Translations under genes and position numbers: made by a program
The notes under the pieces: generated by a model
Seen by the model: only the letters and a program-made list of their open reading frames with translations
What the model was told of the DNA's origin: nothing
Database searches by the model: none
DNA from: UBA1422 sp041859095
Lineage (GTDB): Bacteria > Bacillota > Clostridia > Peptostreptococcales > Anaerovoracaceae
Assembly: GCA_041859095.1 (NCBI GenBank)
Contig: JBHEKY010000022.1
Location: 1-43,478, forward strand
Direction of reading: 5' to 3'
Length of the DNA: 43,478 nt
Part shown: positions 1 to 7,558 of the stretch, one piece after another
How positions within the stretch are numbered: position 1 is the first letter of the stretch
Layout of the letters: every line of letters begins with the position of its first letter

Positions 1-98
1 GGCCAGAGAGGGTATCGGGAGAGAGAATCTCTTCTGATTAGAGCAGCGTGGAACCCTGATTCAATGCAATTACTTTCAATCGCGCCACGATGCGTAAA

Positions 99-176
99 AC
101 CGCTTCGGGGGTGACAGGGTCGCAAGACCCGCCAAGAGGGGGCAGCGCCCCCCTATGGAACTTGCGGGAGCAAGTT
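99..176. other. Cluster of stable hairpins, possible structured RNA
   Basis: Three or four short hairpins lie end to end in a GC-rich, apparently non-coding stretch. Positions 117-121 pair with 126-130 around a GCAA loop, 138-143 pair with 147-152 around AGC, and 159-165 pair with 170-176 (7 bp) around a GGGA loop. A weaker TTCG-capped hairpin with one G-G mismatch covers 99-112. Two GNRA loops and one UUCG-like loop in a row suggest a folded RNA rather than DNA operators. No family is recognised with confidence. A stand-alone HEARO (omega-RNA-like) element or the end of a mobile element are possibilities only. The strand is not determined by the hairpins alone, although the tetraloops read as GNRA on the plus strand. 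Positions 1-98 hold nothing else I can support. Confidence 0.5.
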
Positions 177-196
177 AGGCCAGGGGTTCGAACCAA

Positions 197-225
197 TTGC
201 AAATGGGTTCATTCTGTGATACACT
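197..225 (+). promoter_or_regulatory. Probable promoter of the metal-transport operon
   Basis: TTGCAA (197-202) and TACACT (220-225) are separated by 17 bp, a fair match to a housekeeping promoter. The -10 element runs into the left arm of the inverted repeat at 219-259, so a repressor bound there would block transcription. The match is imperfect and read by eye. Confidence 0.4.
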
Positions 226-259
226 CCAATTTGATAGTGATTATCAAATTGGAGTGTAT
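219..259 (+). promoter_or_regulatory. Perfect 18-bp inverted repeat with a Fur-type box; overlaps the RBS
   Basis: Positions 219-236 are the exact reverse complement of 242-259, separated by GTGAT. The centre, 232-246 (TGATAGTGATTATCA), differs from the Bacillus-type Fur 7-1-7 box (TGATAAT-N-ATTATCA) at one position. It fits the Zur box (TCGTAAT-N-ATTACGA) less well. The right arm contains GGAG (251-254), the ribosome binding site of the regulator that starts at 261. The repeat could therefore act as a DNA operator, as an RNA hairpin that hides the RBS, or as both. Autoregulation by the adjacent Fur-family protein is inferred. Confidence 0.75.
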
Positions 260-260
260 T

Positions 261-680
261 ATGACGAATCGAAAAGGATACCGTACCTCACAAAGAGAAC
301 TAATCATTGATTTTTTTCGTAACCGTGAAAACCAGTGTTTTACAGCGAAAGAAATAATTGGTGAGGCAGGTCTTTTATTGGGAGATGCTACTATTTATCG
401 AAATCTATCGAAACTCGCTTCAGACAATGTCTTGAGAAAATTTACGTTTGATCAAATTAACGGAACCTATTATCAATACAATAATCCTCATGTTTGTAAT
501 AGCCACTATCATTTAAAGTGCATCTATTGCGGACATCTATTCCACGTGGACTGTGAGGCCCTTCAAAAAACGGAAGAGCATCTCGAAGAATTCCATGATT
601 TTCATGTAGATAAAACGAAAACAATTATATATGGCACCTGCAAAAAATGTATTACATCGAATGGAGGGAGTTTTCAATGA
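261..680 (+). CDS. Fur-family metal-responsive repressor (Zur/Fur-like)
   Basis: This 139-residue protein is the usual size for the Fur family. It has an N-terminal winged helix, with recognition-helix region GDATIYRNLSKL around residues 40-51. A metal- and dimerisation domain follows, with a His/Cys cluster (HVCNSHYHLKCIYCGHLFHVDC, split here as HVCNSHYHLKC then IYCGHLFHVDC) and a second CxxC pair near the end (CKKC). The paired CxxC motifs are the structural zinc site typical of Zur and PerR/Fur. The ATG at 261 is chosen because GGAG lies 6 bases upstream and the family N-terminus begins here; the frame is open further upstream but runs into the hairpin region. The TGA overlaps the ATG of the binding protein gene, so the regulator heads its own transport operon. 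The operator looks more Fur-like and the transporter is of the zinc/manganese cluster, so the sensed metal is not settled. Confidence 0.88.
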   Translation: MTNRKGYRTSQRELIIDFFRNRENQCFTAKEIIGEAGLLLGDATIYRNLSKLASDNVLRKFTFDQINGTYYQYNNPHVCNSHYHLKCIYCGHLFHVDCEALQKTEEHLEEFHDFHVDKTKTIIYGTCKKCITSNGGSFQ

Positions 681-1639
681 CACAGAAGATACTCATTAAG
701 TTATTGCTCGTCACTATTATGGTTTTTGGTTTGTTCGGCTTTGCAAGCTGTGCCCAGACGCCGGACGCGAAATCAGATAAAATTCAAATTGTTACAACCA
801 TTTTCCCACCATATGACTTTGCAAAACAAATCGGTGGAGATTTGGTCGAGGTCACAATGCTGTTACCGCCAGGCTCAGAAAGCCACTCCTATGAACCATC
901 CTCACAAGACATTATAGCGATACAAAATTGCGACTTGTTTATATATGGAGGTGGTGAATCGGATACTTGGGTCGATGGTATTATTGACTCCTTTGACAAG
1001 CCAATCAATACCATAAAGATGATGGATTGTGTTGCCGTTGTTGAAGAAGAGATCGTTGATGGCATGGAAGCGGAACAGGGGGAGGCAGATTCAGATGACT
1101 CGGAAGAAGTGGAATACGACGAGCATGTTTGGACCTCTCCGCGAAATAGCATTCTCATTGCAGAGAAGATTGGCAATGCCTTATTGGAAATAGATGCCGG
1201 ACACAAGGAAGACTACCAAAGCAATATGGATGCATATGTCAATAGTCTTGAGGTTCTTGATCAATCTTTCGCTACTTTTTTTGCTCAGGTAGAGAATAAA
1301 ATGATGATATTTGGAGATCGCTTCCCATTGAGATATTTTGTTGAAGAATATGGCATAAATTATTATGCTGCATTTCCGGGATGTTCCAATGAGACGGAGC
1401 CCAGTGCGGCTACGATTGCGTTCTTGATAGACAAAGTGAAAGCAGAAAATATAAACACTGTTTTTTACATTGAGTTTTCCAATCATAAGGTTGCAGACAG
1501 CATTGCTGAAGCCACGGGTGCAAAAACTGCATTATTCCACACATGTCATAATGTGTCCCAGGAGGACATGGATCAAGGCGCAACCTATTTATCACTTATG
1601 GAGCAGAACCTTAAGACGCTAAAAGAGGTGATGAAATAA
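677..1639 (+). CDS. znuA: Zinc/manganese ABC transporter substrate-binding lipoprotein
   Basis: This 320-residue cluster A-I solute-binding protein should capture a divalent metal outside the membrane and pass it to the permease. The N-terminus is a lipoprotein signal with lipobox FASC (Cys25). Expected ligand positions include His70 (in GSESHSYEPS) and His150 (in DEHVWTSP). Where a third His is often found, this protein has FGDRFPLRYF. The loop just before His150 (residues about 122-149), usually His-rich in zinc-binding members, is here rich in Glu/Asp and has no His. The start at 677 is chosen from GGAGGG at 663-668 and the ATGA overlap with the regulator stop. It is translationally coupled to the upstream gene and 1 base from the ATPase gene. 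The metal may be zinc, manganese or another; the symbol is by family. Confidence 0.85.
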   Translation: MTQKILIKLLLVTIMVFGLFGFASCAQTPDAKSDKIQIVTTIFPPYDFAKQIGGDLVEVTMLLPPGSESHSYEPSSQDIIAIQNCDLFIYGGGESDTWVDGIIDSFDKPINTIKMMDCVAVVEEEIVDGMEAEQGEADSDDSEEVEYDEHVWTSPRNSILIAEKIGNALLEIDAGHKEDYQSNMDAYVNSLEVLDQSFATFFAQVENKMMIFGDRFPLRYFVEEYGINYYAAFPGCSNETEPSAATIAFLIDKVKAENINTVFYIEFSNHKVADSIAEATGAKTALFHTCHNVSQEDMDQGATYLSLMEQNLKTLKEVMK

Positions 1640-1640
1640 T

Positions 1641-2348
1641 ATGGCATTACTCACCTGCCAAGACTTGAGTTTGTCTTACGAAGGGAATACTGTATTGAGC
1701 TCTCTTGATATGAGCGTTCAAGCAGGTGATTATTTGTGTATCGTCGGTGAAAACGGTTCGGGGAAAAGTACGCTTATCAAAGCAATGCTAACCTTGAAAA
1801 CACCTACAAAAGGCGATATCTTTCTTGGCGACGGCTTGATACATAGAGAGATTGGGTATTTGCCACAACAAACCAACCTTCAAAGAGATTTTCCGGCCAG
1901 TGTCTGGGAGGTAGTTCTTTCAGGATGTTTGAATACAAGGAAACGGACTCTCTTCTTTTCTGCTAAAGATAAAAGAAAGGCCATTGAAAATCTAAAAAAA
2001 TTAGGAGTCGCTGAATTGAAACGAAACTGCTTTCGTGAGTTATCCGGTGGACAGAGGCAGCGCGTGCTTCTGGCCAGAGCACTTTGTGCAACGAGTAAGA
2101 TGCTGATAGTAGATGAACCGACAGCAGGATTAGATCCCCTGGCTTCTTTTGAACTGTATCGGATTATTCAAAAAATCAATCAAGAGGGCATAACCATTAT
2201 TATGGTTTCCCATGATGTGTTAACAGCCGTAAAATATGCCTCGCACATATTACATCTCGAAAACAAACCTTTATTTTTTGACACTACGCATGACTATCTA
2301 AGCAGTGATATTGGCAAGCTTTTTTTGGGAGGAAAAACCATTGTTTAA
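1641..2348 (+). CDS. znuC: Metal ABC transporter ATP-binding protein
   Basis: This 235-residue ABC ATPase energises the metal permease from the cytoplasmic side. All the signature elements are present in order: Walker A GENGSGKST (about residues 37-45), a Q-loop in YLPQQT, the ABC signature LSGGQRQR, Walker B MLIVDEPTAGLD, and the H-loop His in MVSHD. Length is normal for the ZnuC/MntB group. The gene starts 1 base after the binding-protein stop, with AGAGGTGATG just upstream as RBS. Its 3' end overlaps the permease start by 8 bases. The family assignment is firm; which divalent metal is moved rests on the neighbours. Confidence 0.92.
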   Translation: MALLTCQDLSLSYEGNTVLSSLDMSVQAGDYLCIVGENGSGKSTLIKAMLTLKTPTKGDIFLGDGLIHREIGYLPQQTNLQRDFPASVWEVVLSGCLNTRKRTLFFSAKDKRKAIENLKKLGVAELKRNCFRELSGGQRQRVLLARALCATSKMLIVDEPTAGLDPLASFELYRIIQKINQEGITIIMVSHDVLTAVKYASHILHLENKPLFFDTTHDYLSSDIGKLFLGGKTIV

Positions 2349-3168
2349 CCTTGTACAAGAAATGTTATCCTATCCATTCTTAGTCAGAGCAATTACGGTT
2401 GGTGTGCTAGTTTCATTATGCGCGTCATTATTGGGGGTAAGCCTGGTTTTAAAAAGGTATTCCATGATTGGTGATGGATTGTCTCATGTGGGATTTGGCG
2501 CATTGGCGATTGCGACAGCTTTGAATGCGGCACCCTTGCAGGTGGCCATTCCCATTGTTGTTGCGGCTGCGTTCGTTCTACTTCGGGTAAGTGAAAACAG
2601 CAGCATCAAGGGAGATGCAGCCATTGCCCTTATCTCTACTAGCTCATTGGCTGCTGGCGTCATGGTGATCTCTGCAACAACTGGAATGAATATTGACGTG
2701 TACAATTATATGTTTGGTTCGATTTTAGCCTTAAACAAAGACGATGTTTTATTGAGCATTGCATTATGTATATTGGTGCTCTTGCTATATTTTATCTTTT
2801 ATCCAAAAATATTTGCAGTAACATTCGATGAAACCTTTGCTCGTGCCACCGGAATCAAGACGGGTCTCTATAATATGATGATTGCCTTACTAACGGCAAT
2901 TACGATTGTTTTAGGAATGCGGTTGATGGGTGTATTATTGATTTCAAGTCTCATTATTTTCCCGGCATTAACTGCTATGCGGGTCTTTAAGAGTTTCAAA
3001 TCAGTGGTGTTCACATCAGCGGTTTTGTCGGTCATATGTTTTCTTCTTGGGATTGGAATATCTTATGTATATGCTTCTCCTGCCGGCGCAAGCATTGTTT
3101 CGGTTAACATTGTGGCCCTCTGTTTATTTTCACTAGTTGGATTAATTATCAGGAGGCAAAGAATATGA
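2341..3168 (+). CDS. znuB: Metal ABC transporter permease (ABC-3 family)
   Basis: This 275-residue ABC-3 family membrane subunit forms the channel through which the divalent metal crosses the cytoplasmic membrane. About eight hydrophobic segments can be seen. The region GDGLSHVGFGALA near the N-terminus and the late segment GMRLMGVLLISSLIIFPALTA (two parts) are typical of ZnuB/MntC proteins. I place the start at the TTG at 2341, 7 bases after GGGAGG (2328-2333), because no ATG in this frame is well placed relative to an RBS. An ATG at 2305 is possible but lies deep inside the ATPase gene. The stop overlaps the ATG of the next gene (ATGA), so the acyltransferase is coupled to this operon. Confidence 0.9.
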   Translation: MFNLVQEMLSYPFLVRAITVGVLVSLCASLLGVSLVLKRYSMIGDGLSHVGFGALAIATALNAAPLQVAIPIVVAAAFVLLRVSENSSIKGDAAIALISTSSLAAGVMVISATTGMNIDVYNYMFGSILALNKDDVLLSIALCILVLLLYFIFYPKIFAVTFDETFARATGIKTGLYNMMIALLTAITIVLGMRLMGVLLISSLIIFPALTAMRVFKSFKSVVFTSAVLSVICFLLGIGISYVYASPAGASIVSVNIVALCLFSLVGLIIRRQRI

Positions 3169-4259
3169 ACGAGAAAATTAATGCCGGAAGACAAAAGGAA
3201 TTGGACTATGCCAGAGGCTTGGCAATATTCTTTATGATTGCAGTTCATTGCCTAGAAATCTTTGCAAGCACCAATACGATAGATGAAAATGCATACGGGC
3301 TGGTTGTTGAATTCTTTGGGAGTTTTACTTCCGCGACCGTGTTTATGATTTTGCTGGGAGTCGGCATTATTTACTCAAGAAAATCTGAACCAAAAAGTCT
3401 GATTAAGAGGGGAGTGCTATTGATTGCTGCCGGATACCTGCTGAACATCATTAGAGGATATTTCCCTATGTTAATTTTGTGGAAGCAAACAGGTGAGGAT
3501 GAGTGGCTGTCTTATATGATGATTGAGCTTTTAGAAATTGATATTCTTCAATTTGCAGGGCTCACTTTTATTTTCTTCGGACTTGCAAAAAAATTAAGAT
3601 TCACACCCACGACCTACGTAGTTGGGATGATCGTATTTGAGGTGCTCAATGTTGTATTGCATCAGTATGGGTTTTATGATTCCAATATTATGGACTATCA
3701 TAATTACGATTTTTATCTTGCTGCATTTACCGGACTCTTCTGGGGAACTAGTGAGCTTTCCAGTTTCCCGTTCTTGTCTTGGATTTTTTACCCCATTGCA
3801 GGATACCTGTTCGGGTCGTATCTTATCTCCCAAAATGCACAAGGAAAGAAACGGCTTTTCAATCGGATTACGGTAGGATCAGGGATTATATTTGTAACGA
3901 CCCTTCTTCTTTGCTGGTATTTCGATATTGATTATGGGTGGGAAACCGATGCATCGTTCTACCATCATTTGATTCTCGGAAATATAGTCTTCGGGTCCTG
4001 TGCATTCCTATTAATTGGAACAGTGTTTTTTATGACAAGGTTCATCCCTGAGTTTATACAAAAGACCCTGTCTCGATGGAGCACAAATGTCACAGAAATC
4101 TATTTCATTCAATGGATATTAATCTGCTGGATTGCCATTGCAACCGGGTACAACGAGTATGGAGCAGGCGTAACAATTGGGATTACAATACTGGTTTTGA
4201 TAGCCAGTGACTGGCTTGCGCATCGATTCGATGTCATAAAAAATCATAGGAATGAATAG
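3165..4259 (+). CDS. Membrane acyltransferase, HGSNAT/DUF1624-like
   Basis: This 364-residue polytopic membrane protein has roughly nine or ten hydrophobic segments. The N-terminal motif ELDYARGLAIFFMIAVH, with a conserved Arg-Gly and an intramembrane His28, matches the heparan-alpha-glucosaminide N-acetyltransferase catalytic family and the related acyltransferase-3 group. These proteins move an acyl group across the membrane to a sugar or other polar acceptor. The substrate cannot be read from sequence. The ATG at 3165 overlaps the permease stop, with AGGAGG 9 bases upstream, so translation is coupled to the metal transporter although no functional link is known. It may modify a surface polymer that helps gather metal, but that is speculation. 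A hairpin at 4315-4337 closes the operon. Confidence 0.65.
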   Translation: MNEKINAGRQKELDYARGLAIFFMIAVHCLEIFASTNTIDENAYGLVVEFFGSFTSATVFMILLGVGIIYSRKSEPKSLIKRGVLLIAAGYLLNIIRGYFPMLILWKQTGEDEWLSYMMIELLEIDILQFAGLTFIFFGLAKKLRFTPTTYVVGMIVFEVLNVVLHQYGFYDSNIMDYHNYDFYLAAFTGLFWGTSELSSFPFLSWIFYPIAGYLFGSYLISQNAQGKKRLFNRITVGSGIIFVTTLLLCWYFDIDYGWETDASFYHHLILGNIVFGSCAFLLIGTVFFMTRFIPEFIQKTLSRWSTNVTEIYFIQWILICWIAIATGYNEYGAGVTIGITILVLIASDWLAHRFDVIKNHRNE

Positions 4260-4314
4260 GATGAATCAAAACCCGATAACAGGACTGACCAACAAATTAC
4301 TTTGCTAGGAATGC

Positions 4315-4337
4315 AAAATAGCACTATTGTGCTATTT
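4315..4337 (+). terminator. Probable terminator after the metal-transport operon
   Basis: Positions 4316-4324 pair with 4329-4337 (AAATAGCAC / GTGCTATTT) around a TATT loop. The U-run is short (TTT then A), so termination may be weak. It is the only hairpin in the gap between the acyltransferase and the amidohydrolase. Confidence 0.5.
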
Positions 4338-4407
4338 ACACACCTCCGCTAATAAGGAAGAATACATTCAAATGGATTTATTTTTATTCCAAAAGAGGAG
4401 GGTCGGA

Positions 4408-6216
4408 ATGAAGTACAAATTGCGAATTTCCATCGCGGCACTTATGATGGTATGTGTGACCTTGGTCATGGTATCTTGTGGAACAACATCCGCAGATATT
4501 CTGATTACCAATGCAACAGTGCAGACCGTTGATGCTGAGGGTACAGTTGCAGAAGCAGTGGCTATTGCGGATGGGAAAATTATCTATGTTGGCGATGCAG
4601 CCGGGGCAGAAGGCTATGTGGATGATGACACCAAAATCATTGACATGAAGGGTGGTACAGTGATGCCCGGCATGGTCGACAGCCATATGCATCCAGCCAT
4701 GAGTGCGGCGGCATATCTGTATGAAATAAGCTTGCATACCGTTACAGCCAACGTGGACAGTTACCTTGAAGTGATCGAAATGTTTGTCAAAGAAAACCCA
4801 GATCTGGAGGTTTACGCCGGTGCCGGCTTTATGCGTTCCGTCTTTGACACGGTAGGACCCAGAAAAGAAATGCTAGATGCAATTTCTCCCGATAAACCAA
4901 TCATTTTGACTTCTGTAGATGGTCACTCCCTGTGGGCGAATTCCAAAGCCCTAGAATTGGCCGGGATTACAAAAGATACACCAAATCCGGAAGGTGGCGT
5001 GATCCAACACGATCCAAAAACCGGTGAACCTTCTGGACTTCTCCAGGAATCTGCAAAGGACTTGGTGGCAGATCTTCAGCCGGAATACACCAAACAACAA
5101 TACAAAGATGCTATTTTATGGCTCCAGGAATGGTTTAACAGTGTAGGTTTGACCACCATATTCGATGCCATGATTCCCATCGACAATCCCAATTATTATG
5201 GGGCATATCAGGAACTTGCAGAAGAGGGTCAGTTAACCTTGCGCATTCGTGGGGGCTGGTATATGTATCCGGAGATGGGTGAAGAAAACTATGAAGCAAA
5301 TATTGACAAAGCCATCGAGCTTTCAGAAGGATTTGATACGCCGTATTTTCAGGTCAATGCATTTAAGTTCTTCGCTGATCAAGTGATAGAAGAAGAAACC
5401 GGGTATTTATCCGAGCCGTATTTAAACCGCGATGATGATTGGCGAGGAATAAAAGTCTGGGATAATGATGTCATGGCTGATTTATTCACTAAAATCGATA
5501 AAGCTGGATTCCAAATTCATGTACATCAAATCGGGGATGCAGCAGCTACCTACACCTTAGATGCCTTGGAGAAAGCATTGGCAGCCAATGGAGAACGTGA
5601 TAGCAGGCATACGTTTGCACATGTCCAGATGCTCAGCGATGCAGATGCGGATAGAATGGCAGCACTTAAAATGAATGCTGTCATTGCACCCTATTGGATG
5701 AACATGGATGATTACTATTGGGAGCTATACTATCCTATGCTTGGCAAAGAACGTGTCAATAATATGTATCCCGCCAAAAGTTTGATTGACAAAGGGATTA
5801 ACACTGCCGTGCATAGTGACTTCTTCGTTACAGAGCCGGATGCAGGTTGGCTGTTCTATAGCGCCATGACCAGAACCGTACCTCAAAAGATCATAGATAT
5901 GGGATACGGCGATGAAGCCAAAAATATAGTACGAACGACTGATACCGATTATCCGATTACCGAAGGGGTCAATGGACCCTTGCCTCAACATTCTGAAAGG
6001 CTAAGCTTGGATGAAATTATTAAGGCGGCTACGTACGGTGGTGCTTACGCAAATTTCACGGAGAAAGAAACGGGGAGCATCGAAGTGGGAAAAAGCGCAG
6101 ACATCATAGCCTTCCCGGATAATCTACATAAACTGGACATTGAAGCAATCTCTGAGATTTCACCGGTATTGACGATATTTGATGGCAAAATTGTGTTTAA
6201 CGCAGACAAGAAGTAG
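4408..6216 (+). CDS. Exported lipoprotein amidohydrolase, YtcJ-like
   Basis: This 602-residue member of the amidohydrolase superfamily belongs to the YtcJ/Amidohydro_3 group, metal-dependent hydrolases of C-N bonds in small amides and N-acyl compounds. The metal site is visible: DSHMHP (His93, His95), HVHQIGD, FAHVQM and the late HSD (AVHSDFF). The C-terminal motif TGSIEVGKSADIIAF is the usual end of the fold. The N-terminus is a lipoprotein signal ending in MVSC (lipobox Cys24), so the enzyme should sit on the outer face of the membrane; most relatives are cytoplasmic or lack this. The start at 4408 follows GAGGAGGGT at 4395-4403. An upstream in-frame ATG at 4327 overlaps the terminator hairpin and is unlikely. 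The substrate is unknown. Confidence 0.82.
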   Translation: MKYKLRISIAALMMVCVTLVMVSCGTTSADILITNATVQTVDAEGTVAEAVAIADGKIIYVGDAAGAEGYVDDDTKIIDMKGGTVMPGMVDSHMHPAMSAAAYLYEISLHTVTANVDSYLEVIEMFVKENPDLEVYAGAGFMRSVFDTVGPRKEMLDAISPDKPIILTSVDGHSLWANSKALELAGITKDTPNPEGGVIQHDPKTGEPSGLLQESAKDLVADLQPEYTKQQYKDAILWLQEWFNSVGLTTIFDAMIPIDNPNYYGAYQELAEEGQLTLRIRGGWYMYPEMGEENYEANIDKAIELSEGFDTPYFQVNAFKFFADQVIEEETGYLSEPYLNRDDDWRGIKVWDNDVMADLFTKIDKAGFQIHVHQIGDAAATYTLDALEKALAANGERDSRHTFAHVQMLSDADADRMAALKMNAVIAPYWMNMDDYYWELYYPMLGKERVNNMYPAKSLIDKGINTAVHSDFFVTEPDAGWLFYSAMTRTVPQKIIDMGYGDEAKNIVRTTDTDYPITEGVNGPLPQHSERLSLDEIIKAATYGGAYANFTEKETGSIEVGKSADIIAFPDNLHKLDIEAISEISPVLTIFDGKIVFNADKK

Positions 6217-6234
6217 CCTGCAATTTTGATGGGA

Positions 6235-6262
6235 TTGCCTAAAAAAGAAAATATGATATAAT
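6235..6262 (+). promoter_or_regulatory. Probable promoter of the LuxR-type regulator
   Basis: TTGCCT (6235-6240) and TATAAT (6257-6262) are separated by 16 bp, about 30 bp upstream of the regulator start. The -10 is perfect and the -35 matches at four positions. Confidence 0.5.
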
Positions 6263-6293
6263 AAGTTCAACAACCTAGTAACATTGGAGAGTT

Positions 6294-7277
6294 ATGTTGA
6301 TAGATTATATGTTGGTTTCAGTATATGCAGTGGCTTTTGTGTTAGGTGTGGTGCTGATTAATCTTAATACAATCACGTACCTAAACAAAAAAACAATTGA
6401 AAACCGAATCTTTCTGATTTTAGGCATTCTCATCCTCATATACCTGACAGTAGAATACTTCCTGATTTTTCAAATAGGCCAAAACCAAATGGGTAGCCTC
6501 ATACGAATACTGATGACCTTTACTAACATATGTTACTATTTGTTCATCTACTATTGGCTAATGCTTTTGGCAGAACTGTCATCCTATAAATTTCACAAAC
6601 GGTTGTACATTGGCGTCATTGCCGGTTATGGCATCGCAATGGAAACCATCGGAAACCTGTTCGGGGAATTTCATCCTGAAACCGGAACGTTCTATACCCA
6701 GCCGGGGGGTGCCGAGATTATTCTGGTGACAACAAACCTATGCTTTGCCCTTTGGATTATTTTCCTGGCTTCAAGATATTTTTTCACCGGTGTCCGTTAT
6801 ATGCAAAAAAGCGAGCCACGAAAAGGCGTTTTGCTATTTGGAGGGATGTTGGTACTGTATGAGGCATGGATATTAACCTGGGATTTCAATCTGGTGACGG
6901 GTAGAAACATTAACCCGCAAGAAACCTTCTATGTTGATCCAATGGTGGTGATTTCAATCTTGTATTCCATCTCCGTAATATGGATATTTTACAAGAAGGA
7001 TCCGCTGGGGATTTATGGGAAAGCTGGCAGCCAAGCAAGTAATATTAGACTTGAAGAAGAAACCACAAAAAAAATATGTGAGCAATATCAATTAAGCGAA
7101 AGAGAAAGAGAAGTGGTAGATGCCATTTTGCTGGGACTGAATAACCCAGAAGTTGGAAAAAACCTTTTTATTTCTGAGAACACAGTAAAAAGACACATGA
7201 ACAATATTTTCCGCAAAACCGGTACAAAAAGCAGGTATGAAATGATTGCACTTTTTTTAAGGAAACCAAACACCTAG
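6294..7277 (+). CDS. Membrane-anchored LuxR-type transcriptional regulator
   Basis: This 327-residue protein has an N-terminal half of about seven hydrophobic helices (residues 1-240) and a C-terminal LuxR/NarL-type helix-turn-helix (about 255-327). The HTH begins YQLSEREREVV, continues GLNNPEVGKNLFISENTVKRHM and ends with a SRYEM segment. No receiver domain is seen, so it appears to be a one-component sensor that reads a signal in or at the membrane. Related 7TM-LuxR proteins are common in Clostridia and mostly uncharacterised. It has its own promoter and lies between the amidohydrolase and the glycine-riboswitch operon, so either could be its target. The RBS (TTGGAGA, 6285-6291) is close to the ATG at 6294; the in-frame ATG at 6309 is an alternative. 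Confidence 0.75.
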   Translation: MLIDYMLVSVYAVAFVLGVVLINLNTITYLNKKTIENRIFLILGILILIYLTVEYFLIFQIGQNQMGSLIRILMTFTNICYYLFIYYWLMLLAELSSYKFHKRLYIGVIAGYGIAMETIGNLFGEFHPETGTFYTQPGGAEIILVTTNLCFALWIIFLASRYFFTGVRYMQKSEPRKGVLLFGGMLVLYEAWILTWDFNLVTGRNINPQETFYVDPMVVISILYSISVIWIFYKKDPLGIYGKAGSQASNIRLEEETTKKICEQYQLSEREREVVDAILLGLNNPEVGKNLFISENTVKRHMNNIFRKTGTKSRYEMIALFLRKPNT

Positions 7278-7335
7278 CAGGAGCAAGGAAAAACGGTAGC
7301 CATACGGCACGGACAATTGAATATTTCGAATGATG

Positions 7336-7498
7336 ATGGCCCTAGAGACTCTTTCATAGAGCGCCGAAGCGGAAAAGAGAATAGTGTAAGCGACTTTCTC
7401 CCAAACTGACAGGCACCCGGAAGGTCATCGGACGAAGCTTTGGAGAGTGCCCGTAAGGGCCACCGATGAGGAGATAACCAACAGGTAAACGGACAGAG
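7336..7498 (+). ncRNA. Tandem glycine riboswitch
   Basis: Two glycine-type aptamers follow each other. Aptamer 1 (about 7341-7415) shows AGAGAC, CGCCGAAGCGG and the 3' core CCAAACTGACAGG. Aptamer 2 (about 7436-7498) shows TTGGAGAG, a P2 hairpin TGCCCGTAAGGGCCA, ACCGATGAGG and the core GGTAAACGGACAGAG. P1 of aptamer 2 can be drawn as 7438-7442 with 7494-7498. Bases 7495-7498 are also the start of the terminator stem, so ligand binding and termination exclude each other, as in known glycine ON switches. The tandem arrangement is the classic cooperative form. P3 of aptamer 2 is short. The genes downstream are not the usual gcv operon. Confidence 0.85.
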
Positions 7499-7531
7499 AA
7501 ATATGCAAACATAGCATATTTCTCTTTTTTT
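7495..7531 (+). terminator. Terminator of the glycine riboswitch
   Basis: A perfect 12-bp stem (7495-7506 with 7514-7525, AGAGAAATATGC / GCATATTTCTCT) with an AAACATA loop is followed by a U-run to 7531. It shares bases 7495-7498 with the aptamer 2 P1 helix, so glycine binding should prevent it from forming. It ends 27 bases before the first oxidoreductase gene. Confidence 0.88.
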
Positions 7532-7558
7532 ATACAAAATTATAAGGAGGAACAAGAA

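Noticed and set aside
181..200. GGTTCGAACC resembling a tRNA T-loop
   Set aside because: There is no matching T-stem, acceptor stem or anticodon arm around it, so it is not a tRNA or tmRNA end.
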